Counted from the stretch's first letter, positions 1 through 6,188 are shown. The stretch: 6,721 nt of DNA from Dehalococcoidia bacterium (GCA_030754805.1 JASLZO010000061.1:1-6721), one strand, 5' to 3'. Program-made: numbers and translations. The notes: generated by a model from the sequence alone, not told the origin.

Positions 1-987
1 GAGGGTGTTCAACGGGGCACCGAGGATGCCGTACTCCATGACCGCCTTCTGGATCTCCTTACGCGTGTGCTCGAGGGTCCATGGGATGAGGTAGACGTCG
101 AACTCCTCGGCGGCGTCGGGTCGAGCACGGTCCTGGATTGTTGCCCATCCCGGCTGCTCGAGCAGATCCGCATGACCGATCATATTTAGAAGCGCAGGAA
201 AGGCGTTGGGGAGGACGTTGAAGGCGAAGAGGCCATCCGAGCACGGGTAGACACCGTTTGCGAGTCCGAGGGTCGCCGCCGGTGACAGGCGCGGCTCCAC
301 CTTCTGCGAGTACTGGTAGCCCATGAGCCTGAGTAGGCGGAAGTCGATTGATTGGGACGTGGCCTCGTAGGCGCTGAGGTCGACCCAATGGCCGTTGCCC
401 TTCGCGGTCGCCGAGTGAAGGGCAACGCTGGAGGCGAGGGCCGCCGCGTATCCGACGTGGAATGTGGCCATCCTGCCGGCCGTCTTGACGGGTTCGAGTT
501 CCGGGTCGCCGGAGCCCCACATGTTGCCGGCCATCGCGTAGAGGGTGAGGTCGGTGACCTGCCAGTCGCGGTAGGGGCCGGTCTGGCCGAAGTTTGTGAT
601 GGAGGTCATCACCAGCTTCGGATTTACCGCCGCGAGGGTTTCGTATCCGAGGCCGAGCGAGTGCATGGTGCCGGGTGGAAAGCCCTCTATCAGGATGTCG
701 GAGGAGCGGACGAGGGCCTTGATCAGGTCCTTCCCGCGCTCCGTCTTGAAGTCGATGGTGACGGATCGCTTGCTGGTGTTCAGGAAGAGGAAGAGGCCGC
801 TTTTCTCCGGGTCCGGCTCGTCGTGGAAGAAGGGGCCGATGTATCGGGCTGGGTCGCCGCCGTTCGGGTCCTCGACCTTGATGATGTCGGCACCGTAGTC
901 GGCGAGTATGCGGGTGCAGAATGGCCCGGCCGTGTAGCGGGAGAGGTCTAGGACGCGGACTCCGTCCAACGGAAGCATGTCTGGCAT
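1..987 (-). CDS. CaiB/BaiF family III CoA-transferase, 3' end outside window
   Basis: This frame is open from the ATG at 987 down to base 1, giving 329 residues with no stop, so the C-terminus is missing (family members are usually about 380-450 residues). The N-terminus has the family III pattern: LDGVRVLDLSRYTAGPF (residues 7-23), then ILADYGADIIKVE (27-39). Later landmarks are ITNFGQTGPY (130-139), GNGHWVDLSAYEA (197-209) and GVYPCSDGLFAF (245-256). Known members move CoA between carboxylic acids through an aspartyl-CoA anhydride; substrates vary (oxalate/formate, carnitine, succinate donors) and cannot be read here. Ungapped comparison with remembered formyl-CoA transferase sequence (GDSNSG region) puts Thr175, not Asp, at the nucleophile position. 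The start is supported by AGGGGGA a few bases upstream; an ATG at 978 is the alternative. The gene is divergent from the pyr operon and probably unrelated in function. Confidence 0.92.
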   Translation of the reverse strand, partial: MPDMLPLDGVRVLDLSRYTAGPFCTRILADYGADIIKVEDPNGGDPARYIGPFFHDEPDPEKSGLFLFLNTSKRSVTIDFKTERGKDLIKALVRSSDILIEGFPPGTMHSLGLGYETLAAVNPKLVMTSITNFGQTGPYRDWQVTDLTLYAMAGNMWGSGDPELEPVKTAGRMATFHVGYAAALASSVALHSATAKGNGHWVDLSAYEATSQSIDFRLLRLMGYQYSQKVEPRLSPAATLGLANGVYPCSDGLFAFNVLPNAFPALLNMIGHADLLEQPGWATIQDRARPDAAEEFDVYLIPWTLEHTRKEIQKAVMEYGILGAPLNTL

Positions 988-1031
988 GCGGGTCCCCCTG
1001 CCGAGTGTTGTACGGGCGCCGTGGCGCCGCG

Positions 1032-1040
1032 ATTATCGCA
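1032..1040 (-). promoter_or_regulatory. Extended -10 promoter candidate for the CoA-transferase gene
   Basis: Read on the - strand this is TGCGATAAT, a TGn extension followed by a hexamer with five of six matches to TATAAT. No good -35 hexamer lies 16-18 bases upstream, which is common for extended -10 promoters. Transcription would start near 1025, leaving a leader of about 38 nt before the ATG at 987. This is inferred from sequence alone. Confidence 0.4.
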
Positions 1041-1049
1041 CAGGCCCTT

Positions 1050-1078
1050 GTCATGACTCCCGGGCCCGGAGCCGTGAC
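1050..1078. repeat. Imperfect palindrome, candidate operator in the divergent region
   Basis: The arms are GTCATG-A-CTCC and GGAG-C-CGTGAC around the centre CGGGCCC. They give ten pairs, one of them G-T, interrupted by a single A/C mismatch. No gene ends here and no T-tract follows, so a terminator role is unlikely. Relative to the - strand promoter proposed at 1032-1040, the palindrome covers roughly -25 to -53, where a repressor or activator dimer could act. No regulator gene is visible in the window. Confidence 0.4.
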
Positions 1079-1161
1079 GGGGACCGAAACAGCAGGTTTC
1101 GGGTCGACCTGAACCGTCGATCGGACTTCGTTAACGAGGCCGAAAACTACCAGACTCCGCC

Positions 1162-1191
1162 TTGCGGCGACGGGCCGATGGCGAGTACGAT
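1162..1191 (+). promoter_or_regulatory. Candidate promoter of the pyr operon
   Basis: TTGCGG at 1162-1167 and TACGAT at 1186-1191 are separated by 18 bases, a plausible sigma-70-type pair. Initiation near 1198 would place the PyrR-binding loop about 28 nt into the transcript, as expected for an attenuator leader. Alternative -10 boxes just downstream (TATGAC at 1195, TAGGAT at 1201) have poorer partners. This assignment rests on hexamer matching and position only. Confidence 0.4.
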
Positions 1192-1225
1192 GGGTATGAC
1201 TAGGATCGTTGGAAAGCACCTTTAA

Positions 1226-1245
1226 GCCAGTCCGGCGAGGCTGGC
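1226..1245 (+). promoter_or_regulatory. PyrR-binding RNA loop (anti-antiterminator) in the pyr leader
   Basis: The core AGTCCGGCGAGGCT at 1229-1242 matches every defined position of the known PyrR-binding consensus ARUCCNGNGAGGYU. It is closed by a perfect 5-bp stem, GCCAG (1226-1230) with CTGGC (1241-1245). In Bacillus, PyrR bound to UMP holds such a loop in its folded form and lets the downstream terminator form. Here the loop contains GGCGAGG at 1234-1240, exactly complementary to CCTCGCC at 1307-1313, the 5' arm of the terminator. The unfolded loop could therefore act as the antiterminator strand, with one extra pair, C1233-G1314. Confidence 0.9.
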
Positions 1246-1256
1246 AAGGCGCGAAG

Positions 1257-1281
1257 GCCGGAGCCGACGCGGCAGCCCGGC
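1257..1281 (+). promoter_or_regulatory. Hairpin between the PyrR loop and the terminator
   Basis: GCCGG (1257-1261) pairs with CCGGC (1277-1281). Inside it GCCG (1263-1266) pairs with CGGC (1270-1273) around ACG. An alternative helix joins GCGGCA (1269-1274) to TGCCGC (1291-1296). This element may bring the PyrR loop close to the terminator 5' arm so that the long-range antiterminator helix can form. No conserved family motif is recognised in it. Confidence 0.45.
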
Positions 1282-1306
1282 TAAGGCCAATGCCGCGTAC
1301 CGTACA

Positions 1307-1335
1307 CCTCGCCGAGATTAGGCGAGGTTTTTTTT
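1307..1335 (+). terminator. Intrinsic attenuator terminator of the pyr leader, overlapping the pyrR start
   Basis: CCTCGCC (1307-1313) pairs perfectly with GGCGAGG (1321-1327) across the 7-nt loop GAGATTA; A1306-T1328 can extend it. Eight T residues follow at 1328-1335. This is a classic rho-independent terminator, and its place between a PyrR loop and pyrR marks it as the attenuator. The T-tract includes the first two bases of the pyrR TTG start, and GAGG at the end of the 3' arm is spaced like a Shine-Dalgarno sequence for it. One fold could thus stop transcription and also block translation on transcripts that read through. Confidence 0.9.
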
Positions 1336-1891
1336 GACCGACGGTGCGACCGACGGCGAACGGACGGTGCTGGATGCCGATCAAGTGCGCCGAGCGTTAA
1401 TGCGGATCGGTCATGAGATCACGGAGCGGAACGGCGGGGCGACGGACCTTTACCTGGTGGGAGTGCATACCCGCGGAGTGCCGCTGGCCGAGCGTATCGC
1501 GGGTGCGATCAGCACTTTCGAGGACGAGGAGGTGCCGGTCGCGAGCATAGACATCGGCCTCTATCGGGACGACCTAGCGGTCGGCCGGTCGGGCTCCAGG
1601 AGCCTCCGTCCCTCCGAGCTTCCAGGAGACGTGACCGGGAAGGTTGTCGTCCTCGTCGATGACGTGCTGTACACCGGGAGGAGCGTTCGGGCTGCGATGG
1701 ATGCATTGATGGACCTCGGGCGCCCCCGGGCCGTGCAGCTGGCGGTGATGGTCGATCGAGGCCATCGCGAACTGCCGATCCGGGCCGACTATGTGGGCAA
1801 GAACGTCCCGACCGCGCCGGCGGAACGGGTGATGGTGCGGCTGGTCGAAGTTGACGGAGAGGACGGGGTGGTCATCACCCTGGGGGACTAA
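1334..1891 (+). CDS. pyrR: PyrR, bifunctional pyr operon RNA-binding regulator / uracil phosphoribosyltransferase
   Basis: The 185-residue product has the usual PyrR length and is recognisable throughout. It shows VLDADQVRRALMRIGHEITERN (12-33), LVGVHTRGVPLAERI (41-55), DIGLYRDDL (73-81), the PRPP loop VVLVDDVLYTGRSV (105-118) and DRGHRELPIRADYVGKNVPT (141-160). PyrR binds uridine nucleotides and PRPP and controls pyr mRNA through the leader loop; many homologues also convert uracil plus PRPP to UMP. The TTG at 1334 is preferred because the next in-frame candidate, a GTG at codon 12, would remove the conserved ERTVLD start of the fold. GAGG at 1324-1327 lies 6 nt upstream. The full-consensus PyrR loop at 1226-1245 indicates autoregulation. 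Stop TAA is followed 3 nt later by pyrB. Confidence 0.96.
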   Translation: MTDGATDGERTVLDADQVRRALMRIGHEITERNGGATDLYLVGVHTRGVPLAERIAGAISTFEDEEVPVASIDIGLYRDDLAVGRSGSRSLRPSELPGDVTGKVVVLVDDVLYTGRSVRAAMDALMDLGRPRAVQLAVMVDRGHRELPIRADYVGKNVPTAPAERVMVRLVEVDGEDGVVITLGD

Positions 1892-1894
1892 CTG

Positions 1895-2971
1895 ATGGCC
1901 TCGACGACTCGAACGACTTCTGCCCCGCGCAAAGATGAAGAAACGACACCGCGTCCCGCGACGGTCGTGGCGAGGGACGAAGAGCATCAAGCTCAGAGGA
2001 CTTGGCGCCGCCGAGATCTTCTTGACGTTGACGTCCTCAGCGCGGATGAGATCGAGATTGTGATGGAGACCGCGGATGCTATGCAGGAGATCCTGTCTCG
2101 ACAGATCCCGAAGGCGCCAACGCTGAGGGGTCGGACCGTGGCGACCATCTTCTACGAAGCGAGTACGAGAACGCGGGCCAGCTTCGAATGGGCGGTGAAA
2201 GCACTGAGCGGCGACGTGGTGAACCTGGCTCCATCGACCAGTAGCGTCACGAAGGGCGAGTCGCTGATCGATACCGTGCGAACACTGCAGTCAATGGGAG
2301 CCGGATCGATCGTCCTGCGACACCCGGAGTCGGGCGCGGCGGCAGTCGCGGCACGTCATGCAAACGTCCCCGTGATCAACGCGGGCGACGGCAGGCATGC
2401 CCATCCGACCCAGGCGTTGTTGGATCTGTACACGATGCGAGCGCACTGGCGTGGGGACGAGCGCGACCCGATACGCGGCAGGAAGGTCGCCGTGGTCGGC
2501 GATGTCCTGCACAGCCGGGTCGCGCGGTCCAACGCCTGGGCACTGACGGCGATGGGCGCAGACGTGGTGTTCTGCGGGCCACCGACGTTGACTCCCGATG
2601 AGATCACGGAGGGTTTCCGACACGCCGGACGAACGGTCACGGTGGTCAACGACGTCGACATGGCACTGGACGGGGCGGACGCGGTGATCGCCCTTCGACT
2701 CCAGAGCGAGCGGCAGATCCAGGGGCTGCTCCCGAGTTTGCGATCGTACGTTCGCGGCTACCAGATCGATGCCGAACGGTTGGGACGCGCGAAGTCCGAT
2801 GTCCTCCTCATGCACCCTGGCCCGATCAACGAGGGGGTTGAGGTAACACCGGAAGTGGCCGCGGGGCCGCGATCGGTTGTCCAGGAGCAGGTGCAACATG
2901 GCATTGCGGTGCGCATGGCGGTCCTCTATCTGACGATGACGGGCCAGTCCGAAGTTGGACCGGCAGCGTGA
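1895..2971 (+). CDS. pyrB: Aspartate carbamoyltransferase catalytic chain
   Basis: PyrB catalyses carbamoyl phosphate plus L-aspartate to N-carbamoyl-L-aspartate, the committed pyrimidine step. The carbamoyl-phosphate site is visible as FYEASTRTRASFE (86-98), with STRTR at 90-94 and the later KGES at 120-123. HAHPTQALLDLYT (168-180), the aspartate-side DVLHSRVARSN (203-213) and LMHPGPINEGVE (305-316) follow in the expected order. At 358 residues it is longer than the usual roughly 305-320. The surplus is mainly a charged, low-complexity N-terminal tail (about residues 1-36) before WRRRDLLDVDVLSADEI. The ATG at 1895 has GGGGGA at 1882-1887 with 7-nt spacing. The stop overlaps the pyrC GTG by 4 nt. 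No pyrI regulatory-chain gene is in the window, so UTP/CTP feedback of the E. coli type is not indicated; a complex with PyrC, as in Aquifex, is possible. Confidence 0.97.
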   Translation: MASTTRTTSAPRKDEETTPRPATVVARDEEHQAQRTWRRRDLLDVDVLSADEIEIVMETADAMQEILSRQIPKAPTLRGRTVATIFYEASTRTRASFEWAVKALSGDVVNLAPSTSSVTKGESLIDTVRTLQSMGAGSIVLRHPESGAAAVAARHANVPVINAGDGRHAHPTQALLDLYTMRAHWRGDERDPIRGRKVAVVGDVLHSRVARSNAWALTAMGADVVFCGPPTLTPDEITEGFRHAGRTVTVVNDVDMALDGADAVIALRLQSERQIQGLLPSLRSYVRGYQIDAERLGRAKSDVLLMHPGPINEGVEVTPEVAAGPRSVVQEQVQHGIAVRMAVLYLTMTGQSEVGPAA

Positions 2972-4353
2972 CGAACGAAGATTCCTTGCGACCGATGCTG
3001 CTGCGAGGCGCCCGTGTGATCGACCCGGCTTCGGGAACGGACGTGGTCGGAGACGTCTATATAGAAGCCGGGGTCTTTCAAGCCGAGCCACTGACCGACG
3101 ATCAGAACGCGAGGGTAGACCAGGGACGGACGAAAGTCGTGAACGGGACCGGCCTCGTGGTGAGCCCCGGATTCGTAGATCTGCACTGCCATCTGCGGGA
3201 GCCGGGCCAGGAACACAAGGAAACGATCGCGACAGGGACGGAGGCCGCAGCGCGGGGAGGTTTCACGACCGTCTGCGCGATGCCGAACACGAACCCTCCG
3301 ATCGATTCGCCTGGGCTGGTGGAGTTCGTTCTGAAACGGGCGAAGGAGACCGGGATCGTCCGGGTGCTGCCGATCGGGACCATCACTGCCGGTCGTCAAG
3401 GGGAGAGGGTGGCCGACCTAGAGGAACTGGCGTCCGCTGGAGCCGTCGCGTTCAGTGACGATGGCTCGCCCGTTGCCAACCCCCAGACGATGCGGAACGC
3501 CCTCATGATCGCGAGAAACCTCAACCTGCCCATCATCCAGCACTGTGAGGACCCGGCCATCCTGGGCGACGCGGTGGCACACGAGGGATGGGTGTCGCAA
3601 CGCCTCGGCCTCACGGGCGCTCCTGGCGCAGCGGAGGAGAGCTTAGCCGCGCGAGACATCGAACTGGCGGCACTCACGCGCGCCCATCTGCACCTCGCCC
3701 ACGTGTCCTCGGCCGGGACCATCGATTTGATAAAGCGGGCGAAGGACCGTGGGAGGAAGGTGACGGCCGAGGTGATGCCGCACCATCTCGCGCTTACGGA
3801 TGAATGGCTCCTGGGTGACCGCGGGAGCGACTGGCCAACCGGATCCGAGTACGACACGAACCTGAGAGTGAACCCGCCGGTTCGAAGCCCCGAGGACGTG
3901 GAAGCCATGGCGATCGCATTGCGGGACGGGGTGATCGACGCGGTCGCGACGGACCATGCGCCGCATGCGTGGGAAGACAAGGCCGTCCCGTTCGGAGAAG
4001 CCGCGCCCGGTATCTCCGGGATCGAGACGGCGTTCGGGCTCTTGATGACGCGCTTGGTCCATACGGGAGTGATCGACCTCCCAATGCTGATCACGCGGAT
4101 GACGATCGGGCCGGCCTCCGTGCTGGCAGGTGTTCCCGGGCTTGGCACGTTCAGCGAAAAGCTTGGGCCGGACGTCGTGATCTTGGACCCGAACCAGGAG
4201 TGGACGGTCGATCCCGACGAGTTCGCCTCGAAAGGGAAGAACACTCCGCTGACGGGCTGCACGCTACGAGGAGCGGTCGTGGCGACGATCGTCGGCGGAC
4301 GCGTGGTCCATGGCGAGAAGGCACTCGACGCGCTCGAAAGGGTCGGCGGGTGA
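2968..4353 (+). CDS. pyrC: Dihydroorotase, class I type
   Basis: PyrC reversibly cyclises N-carbamoyl-aspartate to dihydroorotate in an amidohydrolase barrel. The metal ligands of the family are all visible: DLHCHLREPG with His73 and His75, Asp165 in FSDDGSPV, His192 in QHCEDPAI, His245 in LHLAHVSSAG and Asp329 in ATDHAPH. Substrate elements include AMPNTNPP (104-111), NLRVNPPVRS (298-307) and the loop PGISGIETAFGLL (347-359). Aspartate where other dihydroorotases have carboxylated lysine fits the class I bacterial form. At 461 residues it is slightly long, with a modest insert near 283-296. The GTG at 2968 overlaps the pyrB stop as GTGA, favouring coupled translation; its own ribosome site is weak (GGA at 2957). 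The ATG at 2995 (residue 10) is a real alternative because the conserved fold begins at MLLRGARVIDPASG. Confidence 0.96.
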   Translation: MTNEDSLRPMLLRGARVIDPASGTDVVGDVYIEAGVFQAEPLTDDQNARVDQGRTKVVNGTGLVVSPGFVDLHCHLREPGQEHKETIATGTEAAARGGFTTVCAMPNTNPPIDSPGLVEFVLKRAKETGIVRVLPIGTITAGRQGERVADLEELASAGAVAFSDDGSPVANPQTMRNALMIARNLNLPIIQHCEDPAILGDAVAHEGWVSQRLGLTGAPGAAEESLAARDIELAALTRAHLHLAHVSSAGTIDLIKRAKDRGRKVTAEVMPHHLALTDEWLLGDRGSDWPTGSEYDTNLRVNPPVRSPEDVEAMAIALRDGVIDAVATDHAPHAWEDKAVPFGEAAPGISGIETAFGLLMTRLVHTGVIDLPMLITRMTIGPASVLAGVPGLGTFSEKLGPDVVILDPNQEWTVDPDEFASKGKNTPLTGCTLRGAVVATIVGGRVVHGEKALDALERVGG

Positions 4354-5456
4354 CCGGTTCTCCGTTGGAACGGGAGGCATTCTTGGCCCTAGAGGACGGG
4401 ACGGTCTACCTGGGGTACGGGTTCGGAGCGATCACCGAAACGCAGGGCGAGGTCGTCTTCAATACGTCGATGGCCGGGTACCAGGAAATGCTGACCGACC
4501 CCTCGTACGGTGGCCAGATTCTCGTCCCCACATATCCACTTCAGGGCAACTACGGGATCTACGAAGGGGACGCGGAGTCCGAACGAGTACGCGTGCGCGG
4601 GTATGTGGTCCGCGAGTGGTGCCCGACGCCCAGTAACCGCGAGTCGGATACGACGTTGGACGACTACCTGAGGACCGCGGGGGTCCCGGGCATCCACGGG
4701 ATTGACACTCGAGCCCTGACCAGAAGGCTGCGGACCGCCGGAGTGATGATGGGCGTGATCGGGTCCGAAGGGACGCCGGAGGAAGCGTTGGTGCGCCTGC
4801 AGTCCTCCCCCTCGTACGGGAGCCTCGACTTCGTCGACGAGGTTTCCTCGGCGGCGGGGTACACGTGGGAAGAAGGCGAAAACGGGGAGCCCGACCGGCG
4901 GATCGTCGTCCTGGACGAAGGGCTGAAGTACAACATCCTCCGCCATCTGCGAAGTCGAGGCTGTGTCGTCACCGTTGTTCCGAGTCGAACTTCGTTCGAA
5001 GAGATCATGAAGCTGCGGCCGGACGGAGTGCTGTTATCCCCTGGCCCGGGGGACCCGATCCACCTGGACTACATCGTTGAGACTGCGAAACAGCTGCTGG
5101 GGCGCGTGCCGACGATGGGGATCTGTCTTGGACACCAGGTCATCGCTCGAGCGCTCGGGGCGGAGACCTACAAGCTGAAGTTCGGGCACCGGGGCGGGAA
5201 CCACCCGGTGAAGGAGTCAGCCACTGGGAAGGTCCACATCACGTCGCAGAACCACGGGTATGCCGTCTTGGAGGAAGGACTTCCCAGCGGACTCGAGGTG
5301 AGCCACGTCAACCTGAACGACGGGACGGTGGAAGGACTGACGCACCGAGACATGCCGGTGTTGACCATCCAGTACCACTCCGAGGCGTCTCCCGGCCCGT
5401 TGGACAACGAGTATCTTTTTGATCGGTTCTTGAAACTGGTTAGAAAAAATGGTTAG
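4350..5456 (+). CDS. carA: Carbamoyl-phosphate synthase small (glutaminase) subunit
   Basis: CarA hydrolyses glutamine and passes ammonia to CarB. The N-terminal domain includes FLALEDGTVYLGYGFG (11-26), FNTSMAGYQEMLTDPSYGGQI (37-57) and GIHGIDTRALTRRLR (114-128). The class I glutamine amidotransferase domain starts near residue 184 and contains LLSPGPGDP (228-236), the nucleophile Cys259 in GICLGHQ, GHRGGNHPV (279-287), TSQNHGYAV (298-306) and His343 plus Glu345 in QYHSEASPGP. The 368 residues match the usual length. The frame stays open far upstream of 4350, but that stretch is a shadow of pyrC. The GTG at 4350 gives the conserved N-terminus, forms a 4-nt GTGA overlap with the pyrC stop, and has AAAGGG at 4337-4342 with 7-nt spacing. 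The 3' end also holds a candidate promoter for the next gene. Confidence 0.98.
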   Translation: MTGSPLEREAFLALEDGTVYLGYGFGAITETQGEVVFNTSMAGYQEMLTDPSYGGQILVPTYPLQGNYGIYEGDAESERVRVRGYVVREWCPTPSNRESDTTLDDYLRTAGVPGIHGIDTRALTRRLRTAGVMMGVIGSEGTPEEALVRLQSSPSYGSLDFVDEVSSAAGYTWEEGENGEPDRRIVVLDEGLKYNILRHLRSRGCVVTVVPSRTSFEEIMKLRPDGVLLSPGPGDPIHLDYIVETAKQLLGRVPTMGICLGHQVIARALGAETYKLKFGHRGGNHPVKESATGKVHITSQNHGYAVLEEGLPSGLEVSHVNLNDGTVEGLTHRDMPVLTIQYHSEASPGPLDNEYLFDRFLKLVRKNG

Positions 5457-5459
5457 AAT
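5430..5459 (+). promoter_or_regulatory. Candidate internal promoter in the carA 3' end
   Basis: TTGAAA at 5430-5435 and TAGAAT at 5454-5459 each match the sigma-70 consensus at five of six positions and are 18 bases apart, in an A/T-rich pocket of otherwise G/C-rich sequence. Transcription would start near 5466, about 98 nt before the membrane-protein gene. This would let that gene, and perhaps carB, be expressed when the PyrR attenuator is closed. Confidence 0.45.
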
Positions 5460-5494
5460 CCTGTCGGGGTATAGGGGATCTGGGTCATCTACTT

Positions 5495-5513
5495 CCGGAG
5501 CAGAGGTGCTCGG
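5495..5513 (+). promoter_or_regulatory. Small hairpin in the carA to membrane-protein gap
   Basis: GAGCA (5498-5502) pairs with TGCTC (5507-5511) around GAGG, and CC/GG (5495-5496 with 5512-5513) extends it past one bulged G. No T-tract follows, so it is not a terminator. The rest of the 107-nt gap (5457-5563) shows nothing else recognisable apart from the strong ribosome-binding site near its end. Confidence 0.25.
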
Positions 5514-5563
5514 TGCGGCAATGGTTGTCGTAGCCGAGGCGTCGAACAAAGGAGGAATGGAAG

Positions 5564-6112
5564 ATGCAGGTCGCGGAACCGAATCGACGTCAGGCGTTGT
5601 TGATCGAGTACGAGATACTCGATTCCTTTTGGACCCACCAGCACCAGTGGATCTGGCTTTCGGGCCTGATCCTCATCGCGTTGTCGATGCTGGGCATGAC
5701 CTTCCTGCCGGTGGGGTTGGGGTCAAGCCCGATCCAAATCCCGCTGATCACGTTCGTGGCGTTGCTCTCCGGCGCGTTGATCGTCATATGGTGGGGAATC
5801 CTCAGGCAGATGTTGAACTCTCTCCAGGTGGTCCAGCATCGGAAGCGAGAGATCGAAAAGGGCCTCGGGATGCGGATGGAGCTGTACATGAACATGTCCC
5901 GCCAGGGTGGTGGGAAACGTGGGAAGGCGCGGCGGCTCGCGAACGAGGAGTCGGAGGACGACCCGGACCTGCGGGCGGACCTGGCGGACTTCATGCGGAG
6001 CTCGACGATACGACAGGGTCTCCTGCCGGGCGAAGAGATCGCATGGAACTTGGTACCGGTTTTGTTCCTGGCCGCCTGGACGATCTTCTGGGGCCTGGTG
6101 GTCTTCGCCTAA
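5564..6112 (+). CDS. Uncharacterised three-helix membrane protein between carA and carB
   Basis: The 182-residue product is not one I can name. Three hydrophobic segments are evident: about 29-50, 58-80 (ending VIWWGIL) and 161-182, the last at the very C-terminus. After the second helix comes a charged helical stretch, RQMLNSLQVVQHRKREIEKG (81-100), then a basic patch near 117-124 and an acidic patch near 128-139. The pattern of two close helices, then R..LNSLQ.V...REIEK, loosely recalls RipA-like or SLATT-like small membrane proteins, but this is only visual resemblance. No signal-peptide cleavage site or catalytic motif is seen. The ATG at 5564 has an excellent ribosome site, AAAGGAGG at 5548-5555, and codon use fits the neighbours, so the gene is likely real. 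Its place between two subunit genes suggests co-expression with them. From memory, Actinobacteria often have a small membrane-protein gene in the same operon between pyrC and carA, perhaps an analogue. Confidence 0.85.
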   Translation: MQVAEPNRRQALLIEYEILDSFWTHQHQWIWLSGLILIALSMLGMTFLPVGLGSSPIQIPLITFVALLSGALIVIWWGILRQMLNSLQVVQHRKREIEKGLGMRMELYMNMSRQGGGKRGKARRLANEESEDDPDLRADLADFMRSSTIRQGLLPGEEIAWNLVPVLFLAAWTIFWGLVVFA

Positions 6113-6134
6113 CTGGCGACGACTCTGGATACAC

Positions 6135-6175
6135 GACGCGCGAGGGGCATCTGCCTCTCGTGCGTCTCTTTGTTT
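6135..6175 (+). terminator. Strong terminator-like hairpin between the membrane-protein gene and carB
   Basis: The arm at 6135-6149 (GACGCGCGAGGGGCA) pairs along its whole length with 6152-6166 (TGCCTCTCGTGCGTC), allowing two G-U pairs; the tip would be a 4-nt loop with 14 pairs. TCTTTGTTT follows at 6167-6175. This is a convincing intrinsic terminator shape starting 22 nt after the membrane-protein stop and ending about 37 nt before carB. Because carB follows in the same direction, it may reduce carB transcription or act as a processing or stability element. I see no convincing antiterminator partner upstream. Confidence 0.75.
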
Positions 6176-6188
6176 CGGACGCCGGTGA

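Noticed and set aside
59..1384. Long open frame of 441 codons on the - strand overlapping the CoA-transferase, the leader and the start of pyrR.
   Set aside because: It is a G+C-driven shadow, out of frame with the CoA-transferase, rich in Arg and Pro with no domain motif, and it would cross both the attenuator and the pyrR start.
1866..1880. GGGTG/CACCC hairpin just before the pyrB ribosome site.
   Set aside because: It is only 5 bp inside the pyrR coding end, with no T-tract and no match to the PyrR-loop consensus, so it is likely chance in G/C-rich sequence.
2291..3091. A 266-codon - strand frame opposite pyrB.
   Set aside because: It is antisense to a strongly recognisable gene, has no family motif, and its Arg/His-rich composition is typical of complementary-strand shadows.
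3969..4349. In-frame 127-codon extension upstream of carA.
   Set aside because: It lies wholly inside pyrC, is Arg/Gly-rich with no CarA homology, and the GTG at 4350 already gives a normal-length CarA with a ribosome site and a stop-start overlap.
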